Positions 1 through 7,718 of a DNA stretch of 46,252 bases are shown one piece after another. Source of the DNA: an uncultured Clostridia bacterium (GTDB taxonomy: Bacteria > Bacillota > Clostridia > TANB77 > CAG-465); the NCBI GenBank assembly GCA_948562205.1, contig CAOYAN010000014.1, forward strand, positions 1 to 46,252. The letters are read 5' to 3'. Positions within the stretch are counted from its first letter, which is position 1. Every line of letters begins with the position of its first letter. The notes under the pieces are model-generated. The model was not told the origin of the DNA. It worked only from the letters and a program-made list of their open reading frames with translations, and did no database searches. The translations under genes were made by a program, and so were the position numbers.

Positions 1-305
1 TTATAGATAGTAAAGATGAAAAAAGGATTGGTGAAGTAATGGAAAGAAATGAAAATGTGAAAAAGGCAAATGAAGAATTAGAGTATTTGTCAGGAGATGC
101 TGCAGAAAGAAGGAAAGCAGAGCTTAGAGAGAAGTATAAAAAAGATATTACTTCAGCAAGGGAGCATGGCATTAGAATTGGTGAGGAAAAAGCTAGAAAA
201 GAAAAACATGAAATGATAAAAGCTATGTTAAAAGAAAATATTAATACTGATATTATATCCAAAGTTACAGGTTTAACTAAAGAAGAAATAGAAAAAATAA
301 AATAA
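1..305 (+). CDS. Rpn/YhgA-type PD-(D/E)XK nuclease, C-terminal part (cut by window edge)
   Basis: Only the C-terminal part is inside the window. The reading frame is open to the left edge, so the ATG at 39 is probably internal. The visible tail has a YLSGD element followed by an Arg/Lys/Glu-rich helix and ends in a small helix-turn-helix-like segment (ISKVTGLTKEEIEKIK). This tail is characteristic of the Rpn family of recombination-promoting nucleases, once annotated as transposases. The catalytic PD-(D/E)XK core would lie upstream and cannot be inspected. Family call from the tail only. Confidence 0.7.
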   Translation, partial: IDSKDEKRIGEVMERNENVKKANEELEYLSGDAAERRKAELREKYKKDITSAREHGIRIGEEKARKEKHEMIKAMLKENINTDIISKVTGLTKEEIEKIK

Positions 306-332
306 AAATAGTACTCTAGATTTGTAATGTAA

Positions 333-361
333 AAATGAAGTAGGCACTGCTTACTTCATTT
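333..361. terminator. Terminator hairpin between the Rpn tail and the DUF1294 gene
   Basis: Arms AAATGAAGTA (333-342) and TACTTCATTT (352-361) are perfect complements around a 9-nt loop. On the minus strand the stem runs into a T-tract, so it mainly ends the DUF1294 transcript, whose stop codon lies in the stem. Confidence 0.75.
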
Positions 362-650
362 ATATTATAACAGGAAATAATTTTGTAATTATTAAATAAA
401 TACAAATTATGTTTGCTATAATTAGAGTTGGAACAAGTATAACAAATGTTGTATGTTTTGTTTTATGTCTGAATGTATACATGCCAGCAAGTACACCAGG
501 TGCTCCAAGAAATAGAGCAAATGAGAAAAGAGCTTTTTCACTAATTCTCCACATGTGTTTTTTAGCCAGTTCCTTGTCTAGTTTCATTGCAAGAAATCCA
601 AATATATTTATTACAATAATGTATATACCAAGTATTAAATATAAATTCAT
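360..650 (-). CDS. DUF1294 family small membrane protein
   Basis: A 96-residue protein with three hydrophobic stretches (about residues 3-22, 40-56 and 68-90). The middle carries the family signature: DKELAKKHMWRISE, then a GAPG turn, then FRHKTKH before the last segment. DUF1294 proteins are short integral membrane proteins of unknown function. GGGGTGAT sits just before the ATG at 650. It is a single-gene unit, convergent with the Rpn-type gene. Confidence 0.8.
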   Translation of the reverse strand: MNLYLILGIYIIVINIFGFLAMKLDKELAKKHMWRISEKALFSFALFLGAPGVLAGMYTFRHKTKHTTFVILVPTLIIANIICIYLIITKLFPVII

Positions 651-678
651 ACTATCACCCCAAAAGATTATATCATAA

Positions 679-715
679 AAAAACTTAAAGATAAATTACT
701 TATCTCTAAGTTTTT
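679..715 (-). terminator. Intrinsic terminator of the 706-1383 gene
   Basis: Read on the minus strand, AAAAACTTAGAGATAA pairs with TTATCTTTAAGTTTTT and runs into further T residues. It overlaps the 3' end of the upstream minus-strand gene. Confidence 0.65.
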
Positions 716-1383
716 CTATTTCTATCAAACATATTCCTATTTTTTCTAATATCAAAAAGTAATATAAATGTTAAAAGATCTTCTGGTTCTAAATCTAGAC
801 CTTTGTATATTTTTGTCATAGTTTCAATATATTCTTTATGATTTTTTATCTCTTCTAAGAAAATTTTAGTAGAAATATCATGCCTATAGAAACTTGCAGT
901 TTGATTTTGGAAGTTTATAAACCGTCTTAAGAGTCTAGACGAATTAATACCTCTACTAAAATCTGAAATACCGCAAAAATTTGCTATAACAATATAATTT
1001 ATCATAGATAAATTATCTATTTCAAAATCAAGATTTGATAAATCTTTTAGGGTATCATCTAAAAGTATATACCAATCCTTTATTTCAAAAATTGAATTTT
1101 GTATAATTTCCTTTGTAGGGAGTACCATAAATTTATTAACTCCAAAAAGGCTTTCTCTATTAATGTTTTCAGGATTTTCTAATATGTAGTGTACCATTTC
1201 AGAAAATCTCAGTATTACAGTCTTTAATTGATTTTCAAAATTTCCATTAAGCTTTAATTCATGTGAATGAAAAAGTAAAATCTTCTTTAAAATGTTATCA
1301 CAAGACATAATTCTGATAAATCTACCATCTTCACACTTTATAGGAACATTTAATAATTCATCTATTTTTTCAATAGTTATCAT
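706..1383 (-). CDS. Hypothetical protein, 225 aa
   Basis: I do not recognise this family. The protein looks soluble and mostly helical, with no signal peptide or membrane segment, and ends in a basic tail (IRKNRNMFDRNRKT). I place the start at the ATG at 1383 because GGAG lies 9 nt before it; the ATG at 1392 directly abuts the same GGAG and has no usable spacing. Base and codon use match the neighbours. It stands alone, divergent from rpmF. Confidence 0.6.
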   Translation of the reverse strand: MITIEKIDELLNVPIKCEDGRFIRIMSCDNILKKILLFHSHELKLNGNFENQLKTVILRFSEMVHYILENPENINRESLFGVNKFMVLPTKEIIQNSIFEIKDWYILLDDTLKDLSNLDFEIDNLSMINYIVIANFCGISDFSRGINSSRLLRRFINFQNQTASFYRHDISTKIFLEEIKNHKEYIETMTKIYKGLDLEPEDLLTFILLFDIRKNRNMFDRNRKT

Positions 1384-1521
1384 ACCATCCATCTCCTTTA
1401 TTTAAAGTAAATAAATTTATAATACCTATTTAATTATATCATAAATGTCAAATCTATATGCTTTTTAGTATAGGTATTCTGTAGTTTTTGACTAAAAATT
1501 ACAAACTTTTAAACATTTTTC

Positions 1522-1550
1522 TTGACTTTCATATGGATATATTATATAAT
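1522..1550 (+). promoter_or_regulatory. Sigma-A promoter of rpmF
   Basis: TTGACT (1522-1527), 17-bp spacer, TATAAT (1545-1550). It gives a leader of roughly 70 nt before the rpmF start. Confidence 0.75.
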
Positions 1551-1625
1551 ATACGAGTAACAATTGAGTTTTTTAGGTATATTGTTTTGTTTTTAACAAT
1601 AACCTTTATTAAGGAGGGAAATAGA

Positions 1626-1820
1626 ATGGCACAACCAAAAAGAAGATGGTCTAAACAAAGAACACATACAAAACGTTCTACATGGAAACTAGAAGAAACA
1701 AATTTATCTACTTGTCAAAATTGTGGTGAAGCAATATTATCACATAAAGCATGTCCTTCTTGTGGATATTATAACAAAAAACAAGTAGTTGAAATTAAAG
1801 AAAATAAAAAAGAAAACTAA
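1626..1820 (+). CDS. rpmF: 50S ribosomal protein L32
   Basis: This 64-residue protein begins MAQPKRRWSKQRTHTKRSTW, the L32 N-terminus. It has a zinc ribbon formed by two CxxC pairs (CQNC and CPSC). L32 is a small protein of the large ribosomal subunit. The frame is open much further upstream, but the promoter at 1522-1550 and the AAGGAGGG site before ATG 1626 fix the start. Clostridia commonly have a yceD-like gene directly before rpmF; here it is absent and rpmF is monocistronic, ending in its own terminator. Confidence 0.97.
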   Translation: MAQPKRRWSKQRTHTKRSTWKLEETNLSTCQNCGEAILSHKACPSCGYYNKKQVVEIKENKKEN

Positions 1821-1830
1821 TTTGAAATAA

Positions 1831-1873
1831 AACTACCATAATTCAACTAACTTTAGATAGTTGGTAGTTATTT
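1831..1873 (+). terminator. Terminator of rpmF
   Basis: AACTACCA (1831-1838) pairs with TGGTAGTT (1862-1869), with an inner AACTA/TAGTT pairing, followed by ATTTT. Confidence 0.7.
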
Positions 1874-1912
1874 TACTCCACATGATATGTGGGGTTTTTT
1901 CATATATAGAAG

Positions 1913-3328
1913 GTGAGAATTATAGATAAGGTATTAATATATGATGTAAAAAAAAATAGCATAGCAGATGAAATAGGTCTTAAAAAAGGAGACTATATTA
2001 TAACTTTAAATGGAGAAAAAATAATTGATATACTAGATTATAAGTTTAATGTTGCAGATGAGTATTTAGAACTTGAAATAGAACATAGTGATGGTACGAT
2101 TGAAATATATGAAATAGAAAAAGATGCATCTGAAGATTTAGGAATTATATTTGAGACAGAACTAATTGATAAACCTCACAGTTGCTATAACAACTGTATA
2201 TTTTGTTTTATGGCACAATTACCAGATAACGTAAGAGAAACTCTTGTATTTAAAGATGATGACTATAGACTTTCATTTTTTTCAGGTAATTATATTACTA
2301 TGACAAATATGAAAGAAAGTGATATTGATAGAATAATCAAATATAGACTATCACCAATAAATATTTCAATACATGCAACAGATGAAAATGTAAGATGTAT
2401 GATGCTAAATAATAGACATGCAGGTAAAGTATTAAAATATCTTGATAAATTGTATGATGCAGGTATTTATATGAATACTCAAATTGTTCTTTGCAAAAAA
2501 ATAAATGATGGAACAATTTTAGAGAAAACTATAATAGATTTATCAAAATATGCACCAGTATTAAAAAGTATTTGTGTAGTACCAGTTGGACTTTCAAATA
2601 ATAGAGAGGGACTATATAAATTGGAGGAGTTAAGTAGTAAGGACTGTTCTGATATTATAGACTTAGTTTTAAAATATCAAGAAGAATTTAAGAAAAAATA
2701 TAAAACTCCTCTTGTATTTTTAGCTGATGAATTTTATTTAAAGGCAAATAGAAAGATGCCAAATTATTCAGATTATGGAGATTTTGGACAAATAGAAGAT
2801 GGAATTGGCATGACAGCACTTTTTGAACATGATTTTAAAAAGGAAATAAAACTATTAAAGGAAAAAAATATTACATTAAAAGAGTCAAAAACAGTATCTA
2901 TTATAACTGGAAAAATAGTAGAAGAATATATGATTAAAAAAGCAAAAGCAATTGAGAAAATAATAAATGGGTTAAAAATTAATGTAATAGCAGTAGAGAA
3001 CAAATATTTTGGAGAAAAAATTACAGTTACAGGACTTCTAACAGGTGTTGACATATTAAATAAAATAAAGTGCTTAAAGAGTAGTAGAAATAATATTGGA
3101 GATTATATAATATTACCTAAAGTTATGTTAAAAGATGATGAGGATATATTTTTAGATGATACAAAGCTTGAAGATTTACAAGAAAATATTGACTTACCGA
3201 TTGTAGTAACTGATGGTAGTGCTAAAGTATTTTTGGAGGCTATGTTATTTAGTACAAAAGAAAAAAATATATATAAACTAGGTGAGAGGGACTCAATGCA
3301 AAGCTATGAAAATAGCATAAAAAACTGA
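1913..3328 (+). CDS. DUF512 radical-SAM protein with N-terminal PDZ-like domain
   Basis: A 471-residue protein. Residues 1-60 resemble a PDZ-like domain (KNSIADEIGLKKGDYIITLN). The cluster CYNNCIFCFMAQLP, around residues 91-104, supplies a CxxxCxxC iron-sulphur site. It is followed by the DDDYRLSFFSGNYITMTN segment typical of the DUF512/YgiQ-like radical-SAM group. Residues about 250-460 match the DUF512 C-terminal region. Biochemical function is unknown in the family. The GTG at 1913 is the likeliest start, but its ribosome site (AGAAG) is directly adjacent, so the first residues are uncertain. Confidence 0.88.
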   Translation: MRIIDKVLIYDVKKNSIADEIGLKKGDYIITLNGEKIIDILDYKFNVADEYLELEIEHSDGTIEIYEIEKDASEDLGIIFETELIDKPHSCYNNCIFCFMAQLPDNVRETLVFKDDDYRLSFFSGNYITMTNMKESDIDRIIKYRLSPINISIHATDENVRCMMLNNRHAGKVLKYLDKLYDAGIYMNTQIVLCKKINDGTILEKTIIDLSKYAPVLKSICVVPVGLSNNREGLYKLEELSSKDCSDIIDLVLKYQEEFKKKYKTPLVFLADEFYLKANRKMPNYSDYGDFGQIEDGIGMTALFEHDFKKEIKLLKEKNITLKESKTVSIITGKIVEEYMIKKAKAIEKIINGLKINVIAVENKYFGEKITVTGLLTGVDILNKIKCLKSSRNNIGDYIILPKVMLKDDEDIFLDDTKLEDLQENIDLPIVVTDGSAKVFLEAMLFSTKEKNIYKLGERDSMQSYENSIKN

Positions 3329-3348
3329 CTTCGATTTGAAGCCAGTTT
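3322..3348. terminator. Bidirectional hairpin between the DUF512 gene and the Cys-rich gene
   Basis: CTGaCTTC and GAAGcCAG pair around the loop gattt, with one A-C mismatch and A/T flanks on both sides. It separates two convergent genes. Confidence 0.65.
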
Positions 3349-3356
3349 TACTTAAT

Positions 3357-3635
3357 TTATCTTTTTTTTCCTCTTTTCTTTTTCCTAGGGGTACTTTTTA
3401 ATGTTGGAATATTTTGTACCACAGCTGGAGCTATATTAATATTTTCTAAAGAATTGGTTATATTTTCTTCATTTTTGATTTTTTCTCCAGTATATGGAAC
3501 AATACCATTTCTTAAATAATCTAAACATTTTTCTGATGCATGTTCACATACCAAACATGGATTTTCCCTATTTTGTTCTCTATATTTATCAATAACTTTT
3601 TCTAATACTATACATTCTTTAATTAACGATGTCAT
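3357..3635 (-). CDS. Hypothetical small Cys-containing protein, 92 aa
   Basis: Family not recognised. The N-terminal half is helical and carries CLVCEHASEKC (residues 27-37), a CxxC-x6-C pattern that could bind a metal. The C-terminus is very basic (KSTPRKKKRGKKR), suggesting nucleic-acid or ribosome contact. A strong TAGGAGG site precedes ATG 3635. Confidence 0.6.
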   Translation of the reverse strand: MTSLIKECIVLEKVIDKYREQNRENPCLVCEHASEKCLDYLRNGIVPYTGEKIKNEENITNSLENINIAPAVVQNIPTLKSTPRKKKRGKKR

Positions 3636-3792
3636 ATATAAACCTCCTAATTAGAAATATTATTTTTATAAGTTTATAGTATTATATCATATATACTATA
3701 ATAAGTAAAGTATAAATTTTATGTAGCCTAGGTACTTTAAAAAATATAAGTAAACAATTTTTAAAAGTTAATACAAAAAATATGTTAATTAC

Positions 3793-3821
3793 TTGTTAGT
3801 TTTAAAGTATTATGTTAAAAT
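3793..3821 (+). promoter_or_regulatory. Promoter of the rluA-prfB unit
   Basis: TTGTTA (3793-3798), 17-bp spacer, TAAAAT (3816-3821). Transcription would begin near 3828, which rules out a start codon at 3812 and supports ATG 3851. Confidence 0.6.
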
Positions 3822-3850
3822 ATAGGTGTTATTTTAAAGTGAGGGTAAAA

Positions 3851-4555
3851 ATGCAAAATTTAAATATATTATATGAAGATAATCATATTATAGTAGTAGT
3901 AAAACCAGTAGGGGTTCCTGTTCAGGCCGATAAGTCTGGTGATATGGATATGTTAACAATTATTAAGGAATATATAAAAGAAAAATACAATAAGCCTGGA
4001 AATGTATATTTAGGTCTTGTTCATAGACTTGACAGGATGGTTAGTGGAGTTATGGTATTTGCTAAGACTTCTAAAGCAGCTTCTAGACTTTCAGAATACA
4101 TTAGACAAAAAAACGTAAAAAAGAAGTATCTTGCAATTGTGAATGGAAGACTTGAAGTAAGTGATAAAAGTATTATACTTAATAATTATTTAGTAAAAAA
4201 TGAGAGACTAAATATGAGTAGAGTTTGTAGTAAGAATACTAAAAATGCTAAAGAATCAGAGCTTGAGTATAAAGTTAGGAAAAATATTACATATAATGGA
4301 AGGGAGTATTCACTAGTAGATATTGATTTACATACTGGAAGACATCATCAAATAAGAGTACAATTTTCAAACATTTCTCATCCTTTATATGGAGATATAA
4401 AATATGGTCAGAAAGTAAATAAAGTAGGAGAGAGCCTAGCACTTTTTTCATATTATTTATCATTTTATCATCCAACTAAAGATGAATATTTAGAATTTGA
4501 AATAAGTCCAAAGGATGTACAGGGAATGGATAAAATATGGAGTGTGATATTATAA
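3851..4555 (+). CDS. RluA-family 23S rRNA pseudouridine synthase, no S4 domain
   Basis: A 234-residue RluA-type synthase that isomerises uridine to pseudouridine in rRNA. The catalytic motif HRLDRMVSGVMVFAK gives Asp61; the later KKYLAIVNG and TGRHHQIRVQ segments complete the family pattern. There is no N-terminal S4 RNA-binding domain, unlike the second RluA gene at 7719-8639, so this is the short YjbO/RluA-like form. GTGAGGG precedes ATG 3851. Its stop overlaps the prfB start by one base (TAATG), so translation is probably coupled. The exact target uridine cannot be told. Confidence 0.9.
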   Translation: MQNLNILYEDNHIIVVVKPVGVPVQADKSGDMDMLTIIKEYIKEKYNKPGNVYLGLVHRLDRMVSGVMVFAKTSKAASRLSEYIRQKNVKKKYLAIVNGRLEVSDKSIILNNYLVKNERLNMSRVCSKNTKNAKESELEYKVRKNITYNGREYSLVDIDLHTGRHHQIRVQFSNISHPLYGDIKYGQKVNKVGESLALFSYYLSFYHPTKDEYLEFEISPKDVQGMDKIWSVIL

Positions 4556-5667
4556 TGGATTTTGATACTTTAAAAATAAGGTTAAATGAGTTAAATGAAA
4601 AATTAAAAAGAATTAAAGAAGCACTAAGACTAAAAGAGAAAATGAATGATTTAGAAGAACTTGAAAAGGAAACTATGAGTGAGGGATTTTTTGAAGATAG
4701 TAAAAGATCATCTATAGTACTTACTCAAATGAAATCATTAAAAAGTATTATTGATAAAATGTTAAAATTAGACCAAGAGATGTCGGATGCTTTTGGATAT
4801 CTAGAACTTGCAGAAGAGTTAAATGATATAGAAAGCTATAAAGAGGCAAAAAAACTATCTGATATTTTAGATAATAAATTAGAAATATTAGAGATTGATA
4901 CACTACTATCAGATGAATATGATTCAAATAATGCTATTTTAACAATACATCCAGGGGCTGGAGGAACAGAGTCACAAGACTGGGCACTTATGTTATATAG
5001 AATGTATAGCAAATGGTGTGTAAAAACAGATTTTGAAATAGAAGTATTAGATTTACAAGACTCTGAAGAAGCAGGTATTAAAAGTGTATCTTTTCTTGTA
5101 AAAGGTACAAATGCCTATGGATATCTTAAAAGTGAAAATGGAGTTCATAGACTTGTTAGAATATCTCCTTTTGATAGTAATAGTAGAAGACATACATCAT
5201 TTGCTTCAGTAGAGGTTATGCCAGAGATACCAGAGAGTATAAATGTTAATATAAATCCTGATGATATAGAAATGGATGTTTTCAGAGCAAGTGGAGCAGG
5301 TGGTCAACATGTAAATAAAACGTCTTCTGCTGTAAGACTTAAACATTTACCAACAGGTATTGTAGTTAGTTGTCAGACAGAGAGATCACAACTTCAAAAT
5401 AGAGAATATGCTATGAAGATGTTAAGAGCAAAAATTTATAAACTAGAGAGAGAAAACTATAAGAAGAAAATGAATGACATCAAGGGAGAAAGTGCAGATA
5501 TTGCGTGGGGTAGCCAAATAAGATCTTATGTTTTTTGTCCATATACACTTGTTAAAGATCATAGAACAGGATTTGAAATAGCAAATGTTCAAGCAGTAAT
5601 GGATGGTAAGATTGATGGCTTTATATATGCGTACTTGAAATATATTAAAGAAAATGGTATAATTTAG
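4555..5667 (+). CDS. prfB: Peptide chain release factor 2 (RF2)
   Basis: RF2 ends translation at UGA and UAA. The stop-recognition tripeptide SPF is at residues 204-206 and the peptidyl-hydrolase GGQ at 249-251 (SGAGGQHVNKTSSAVRL). Length, 370 residues, is normal. Many bacteria place an in-frame UGA near codon 25 of prfB so that RF2 controls its own synthesis by +1 frameshifting. Here the region (RIKEALRLKEKMNDLEELE) reads straight through with no stop, so that autoregulation is absent. An ATG at 4537 in the same frame is an alternative start. Confidence 0.95.
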   Translation: MDFDTLKIRLNELNEKLKRIKEALRLKEKMNDLEELEKETMSEGFFEDSKRSSIVLTQMKSLKSIIDKMLKLDQEMSDAFGYLELAEELNDIESYKEAKKLSDILDNKLEILEIDTLLSDEYDSNNAILTIHPGAGGTESQDWALMLYRMYSKWCVKTDFEIEVLDLQDSEEAGIKSVSFLVKGTNAYGYLKSENGVHRLVRISPFDSNSRRHTSFASVEVMPEIPESINVNINPDDIEMDVFRASGAGGQHVNKTSSAVRLKHLPTGIVVSCQTERSQLQNREYAMKMLRAKIYKLERENYKKKMNDIKGESADIAWGSQIRSYVFCPYTLVKDHRTGFEIANVQAVMDGKIDGFIYAYLKYIKENGII

Positions 5668-5697
5668 AGTAATATTATATTGAAGGGAGACAATAAT

Positions 5698-6315
5698 TTG
5701 AAAAATCGGGGAATTGTATTTGTAGATATAGATGGTACAATTAATAACTTTAATTTTGTAGATCATCATATTATAAAGGAAATATTTGGTAACCATAGAC
5801 TTGTTATGTTTTTTGATAAAATACTTTGGCATATTAATGAGTTTGATTTTATCAGTAATTCAATGAGAATATTTAAATTAAGACTTTTTATTTACTCTAT
5901 TATGTCATTTACATGTTATAAAAGTAAAATGATGGAGTATGAAAGTCTGTATCACAAATATACTTTTGGAGATGTAGATAAAAATTATAATTTACATCTA
6001 AGTAGACTTGAGAATATTGGATATAAAGTGATATTGATAACTCATAGTGAATTTACAAAAAAATTTAATGGAATTTTTAAAATAATTATTCCTAAAAATA
6101 AACCTAAATATCTTAAAGGTTTTTACAAAAAAAATAATGTTTCATTTTTTATTGGTAATAACTATACAGATGATTTAAGAACACCAATAAAACTTGGAAT
6201 AAATACCATTTATATTGGTAAAAGTAAAATTGTTAAAAAAATCATTTTAAATAGGGCAAAAGCATTTTTTGATATAGAAGCAGCAGTTGACTATGTTGTA
6301 AATATCTCAAGTTAG
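5698..6315 (+). CDS. HAD-superfamily phosphatase-like protein
   Basis: A 205-residue protein with the HAD motif I near its start (VFVDIDGTI; nucleophile Asp10, Asp12), a motif II-like ILITHS, and a motif IV-like GNNYTDDLRTPIKLGINTIYI. The cap between motifs I and II is Phe/Ile rich. HAD enzymes are Mg-dependent phosphohydrolases; the substrate cannot be inferred. It starts with TTG at 5698, eight nt after AGGGAG, and lies 30 nt after prfB in the same unit. Confidence 0.75.
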   Translation: MKNRGIVFVDIDGTINNFNFVDHHIIKEIFGNHRLVMFFDKILWHINEFDFISNSMRIFKLRLFIYSIMSFTCYKSKMMEYESLYHKYTFGDVDKNYNLHLSRLENIGYKVILITHSEFTKKFNGIFKIIIPKNKPKYLKGFYKKNNVSFFIGNNYTDDLRTPIKLGINTIYIGKSKIVKKIILNRAKAFFDIEAAVDYVVNISS

Positions 6316-6321
6316 TGTTTT

Positions 6322-6356
6322 AGAGAATGGATGTAGTTTATTCATTCTCTTTTATT
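6322..6356 (+). terminator. Terminator of the rluA-prfB-HAD unit
   Basis: AGAGAATG (6322-6329) pairs with CATTCTCT (6343-6350), followed by TTTATTTT. Confidence 0.8.
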
Positions 6357-6360
6357 TTAA

Positions 6361-6404
6361 AAGATTACATAATATTTGACTTTTAGTAATAATATTGATA
6401 TAAT
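6361..6404 (+). promoter_or_regulatory. Shared-box promoter, copy 1
   Basis: AAGATTACATAATATTTGAC begins at 6361 and runs into the -35 TTGACT (6376-6381). A 17-bp spacer leads to TATAAT (6399-6404). The 15 bases before the -35 recur at three other promoters in the window (7081, 8756, 12184). Confidence 0.75.
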
Positions 6405-6464
6405 ATATTTGTTTTATATTAAAGTTTTATAAATTTATAAAATTAAAAAGAGAGGAATTTAAAA

Positions 6465-6956
6465 ATGAGAAATGAAGCAATGAGGGAAGAGAGAAATATT
6501 AACACATCTAATACTATATCATTTTTACCTGCTTTTATTTTTACACTTTTTATTGCAATTTTACTTTTAGCTTGGCATTTTTCATCAGAGTCAGATTATT
6601 TAAAAAAGTTAGATAAAGTAAAGACAATAACTGTTACAAAATTTAGTGATGATATACAGATTACTACTTTTAGCGAAGAATTTGTACAGGGAAATAACGT
6701 TTTAATTAATTTGGATGTTACAGGGAATGAACATGACTTAAGTCTTACGACATTAAGTGATGGGAAAAAGTATCGAGTTGAAGTTATTCCAACTGATAAT
6801 GGAGAATTTTTAGGTATAAATTTTCCTGAGGGACAATTACTGTTTGGTAACGTTGGGGACGGTAAACTGAATATAAAAACAGAAAGTATTAAAGAATATC
6901 CATATAATATTGAACTTAATTATTTAGAAAATGTTGTAAAAATTTGTATTGAATAA
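6465..6956 (+). CDS. Membrane-anchored hypothetical protein, 163 aa (paralogue of 7300-7686)
   Basis: Family not recognised. A short charged N-terminus is followed by one transmembrane helix (about residues 19-41). The remaining 120 residues are beta-rich and probably face outward. The C-terminal pattern, KTESIKEYPYNIELNY and then a short strand ending in KICIE, resembles the end of the next gene (KIDKEQFPYTISIEY, ending KIVMQ). Together with the shared topology and promoter box this suggests duplication. AGAGGAA precedes ATG 6465. It is monocistronic with its own terminator. Confidence 0.7.
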   Translation: MRNEAMREERNINTSNTISFLPAFIFTLFIAILLLAWHFSSESDYLKKLDKVKTITVTKFSDDIQITTFSEEFVQGNNVLINLDVTGNEHDLSLTTLSDGKKYRVEVIPTDNGEFLGINFPEGQLLFGNVGDGKLNIKTESIKEYPYNIELNYLENVVKICIE

Positions 6957-6960
6957 GAAT

Positions 6961-7001
6961 AAAGTCAATAGCTAACAATTATTTAGCTATTGGCTTTTTC
7001 T
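6961..7001 (+). terminator. Terminator after the 6465 gene
   Basis: AAAGTCAATAGCTAA (6961-6975) pairs with TTAGCTATTGGCTTT (6983-6997) and runs into T residues. Confidence 0.85.
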
Positions 7002-7080
7002 CTAGATTTGTTAGCGTATTGTACTGTTATTAACAATAGGAAATACATTTTATATTTAAAATATATCTAAAAATACACTA

Positions 7081-7124
7081 AAGTTAACATAATGTTTGCT
7101 TTTTTATTAAAAACATGATATAAT
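7081..7124 (+). promoter_or_regulatory. Shared-box promoter, copy 2
   Basis: AAGTTAACATAATGTTTGCT aligns base for base with the 6361 promoter at 16 of 20 positions. The -35 is TTGCTT (7096-7101), spacer 17 bp, -10 TATAAT (7119-7124). Confidence 0.75.
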
Positions 7125-7129
7125 ATTTA

Positions 7130-7290
7130 ACGTAAGAAATGTAGATATTCCATATGATTATAAGGAATGAAAGTGCCCTTAAATATTGTATGGAATTCTT
7201 TTTTAAAATTTAAAGGTTCTCTAAAATAGAGATAGGCTATAAAACCTATTCTACACCTGAAAGTAGATAAGTCAAAAAAGAAAAAGGAGA
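7130..7290 (+). promoter_or_regulatory. Structured 5' leader of the 7300 gene (riboswitch-like candidate)
   Basis: The 5' UTR is about 170 nt. ATTCC (7147-7151) can pair with GGAAT at 7164-7168, or the longer ATTCCATAT (7147-7155) can pair with GTATGGAAT at 7188-7196; the two pairings exclude each other. Then come three tandem 5-bp hairpins: TCTCT/AGAGA (7218-7232), ATAGG/CCTAT (7232-7249) and TCTAC/GTAGA (7250-7267). It matches no riboswitch consensus that I know. The structure is inferred from pairing alone. Confidence 0.4.
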
Positions 7291-7299
7291 ATATTTTAA

Positions 7300-7686
7300 A
7301 TGAACAAAGAAAGTAGAGAAAATATTGAAAATGCTTCTTTAGTAGTAGGCATAGTAGCCATGATAATTGTTGCTGTTTTTTTAGTAAGTATAACATGGAA
7401 AGTTGCTTATGCAATTTTTAAAGAGCATTATTATAACACTGTTACAATCGAATGTCTTGATAGTGGAAACTATACATATGGGGATGATTTGCAGTATATT
7501 GTAAGGGTAGATGGTAATGCAGATAAGATAAATATTTCAGGAGATGAAGAAATATATGATGTAAGCCAGTTAAATGAAAATGAAATTCTTATTACTATAA
7601 GAACAGGTAAGATTGATAAAGAGCAATTTCCTTATACAATTTCCATAGAGTATAGACATAAAACATGTAAAATTGTGATGCAATGA
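7300..7686 (+). CDS. Membrane-anchored hypothetical protein, 128 aa (paralogue of 6465-6956)
   Basis: Family not recognised. One transmembrane helix (about residues 13-38) follows a charged N-terminus, and a beta-rich domain of about 85 residues follows it. The end, KEQFPYTISIEYRHKTCKIVMQ, parallels the end of the 6465 protein. AAAGGAGAA precedes ATG 7300. It has its own shared-box promoter, a long structured leader and a terminator, so it is an independent unit. Confidence 0.7.
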   Translation: MNKESRENIENASLVVGIVAMIIVAVFLVSITWKVAYAIFKEHYYNTVTIECLDSGNYTYGDDLQYIVRVDGNADKINISGDEEIYDVSQLNENEILITIRTGKIDKEQFPYTISIEYRHKTCKIVMQ

Positions 7687-7716
7687 AGAGAGGGGGCAAA
7701 AGCTTTCCCTCTCTTT
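7686..7716. terminator. Bidirectional terminator between convergent genes
   Basis: AAGAGAGGG (7686-7694) pairs with CCCTCTCTT (7707-7715). It serves the 7300 gene on the plus strand and the RluA gene on the minus strand. Confidence 0.75.
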
Positions 7717-7718
7717 GA

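Noticed and set aside
4555..4660. Programmed +1 frameshift in prfB
   Set aside because: The region reads in one frame with no in-frame UGA, so no frameshift site is present.
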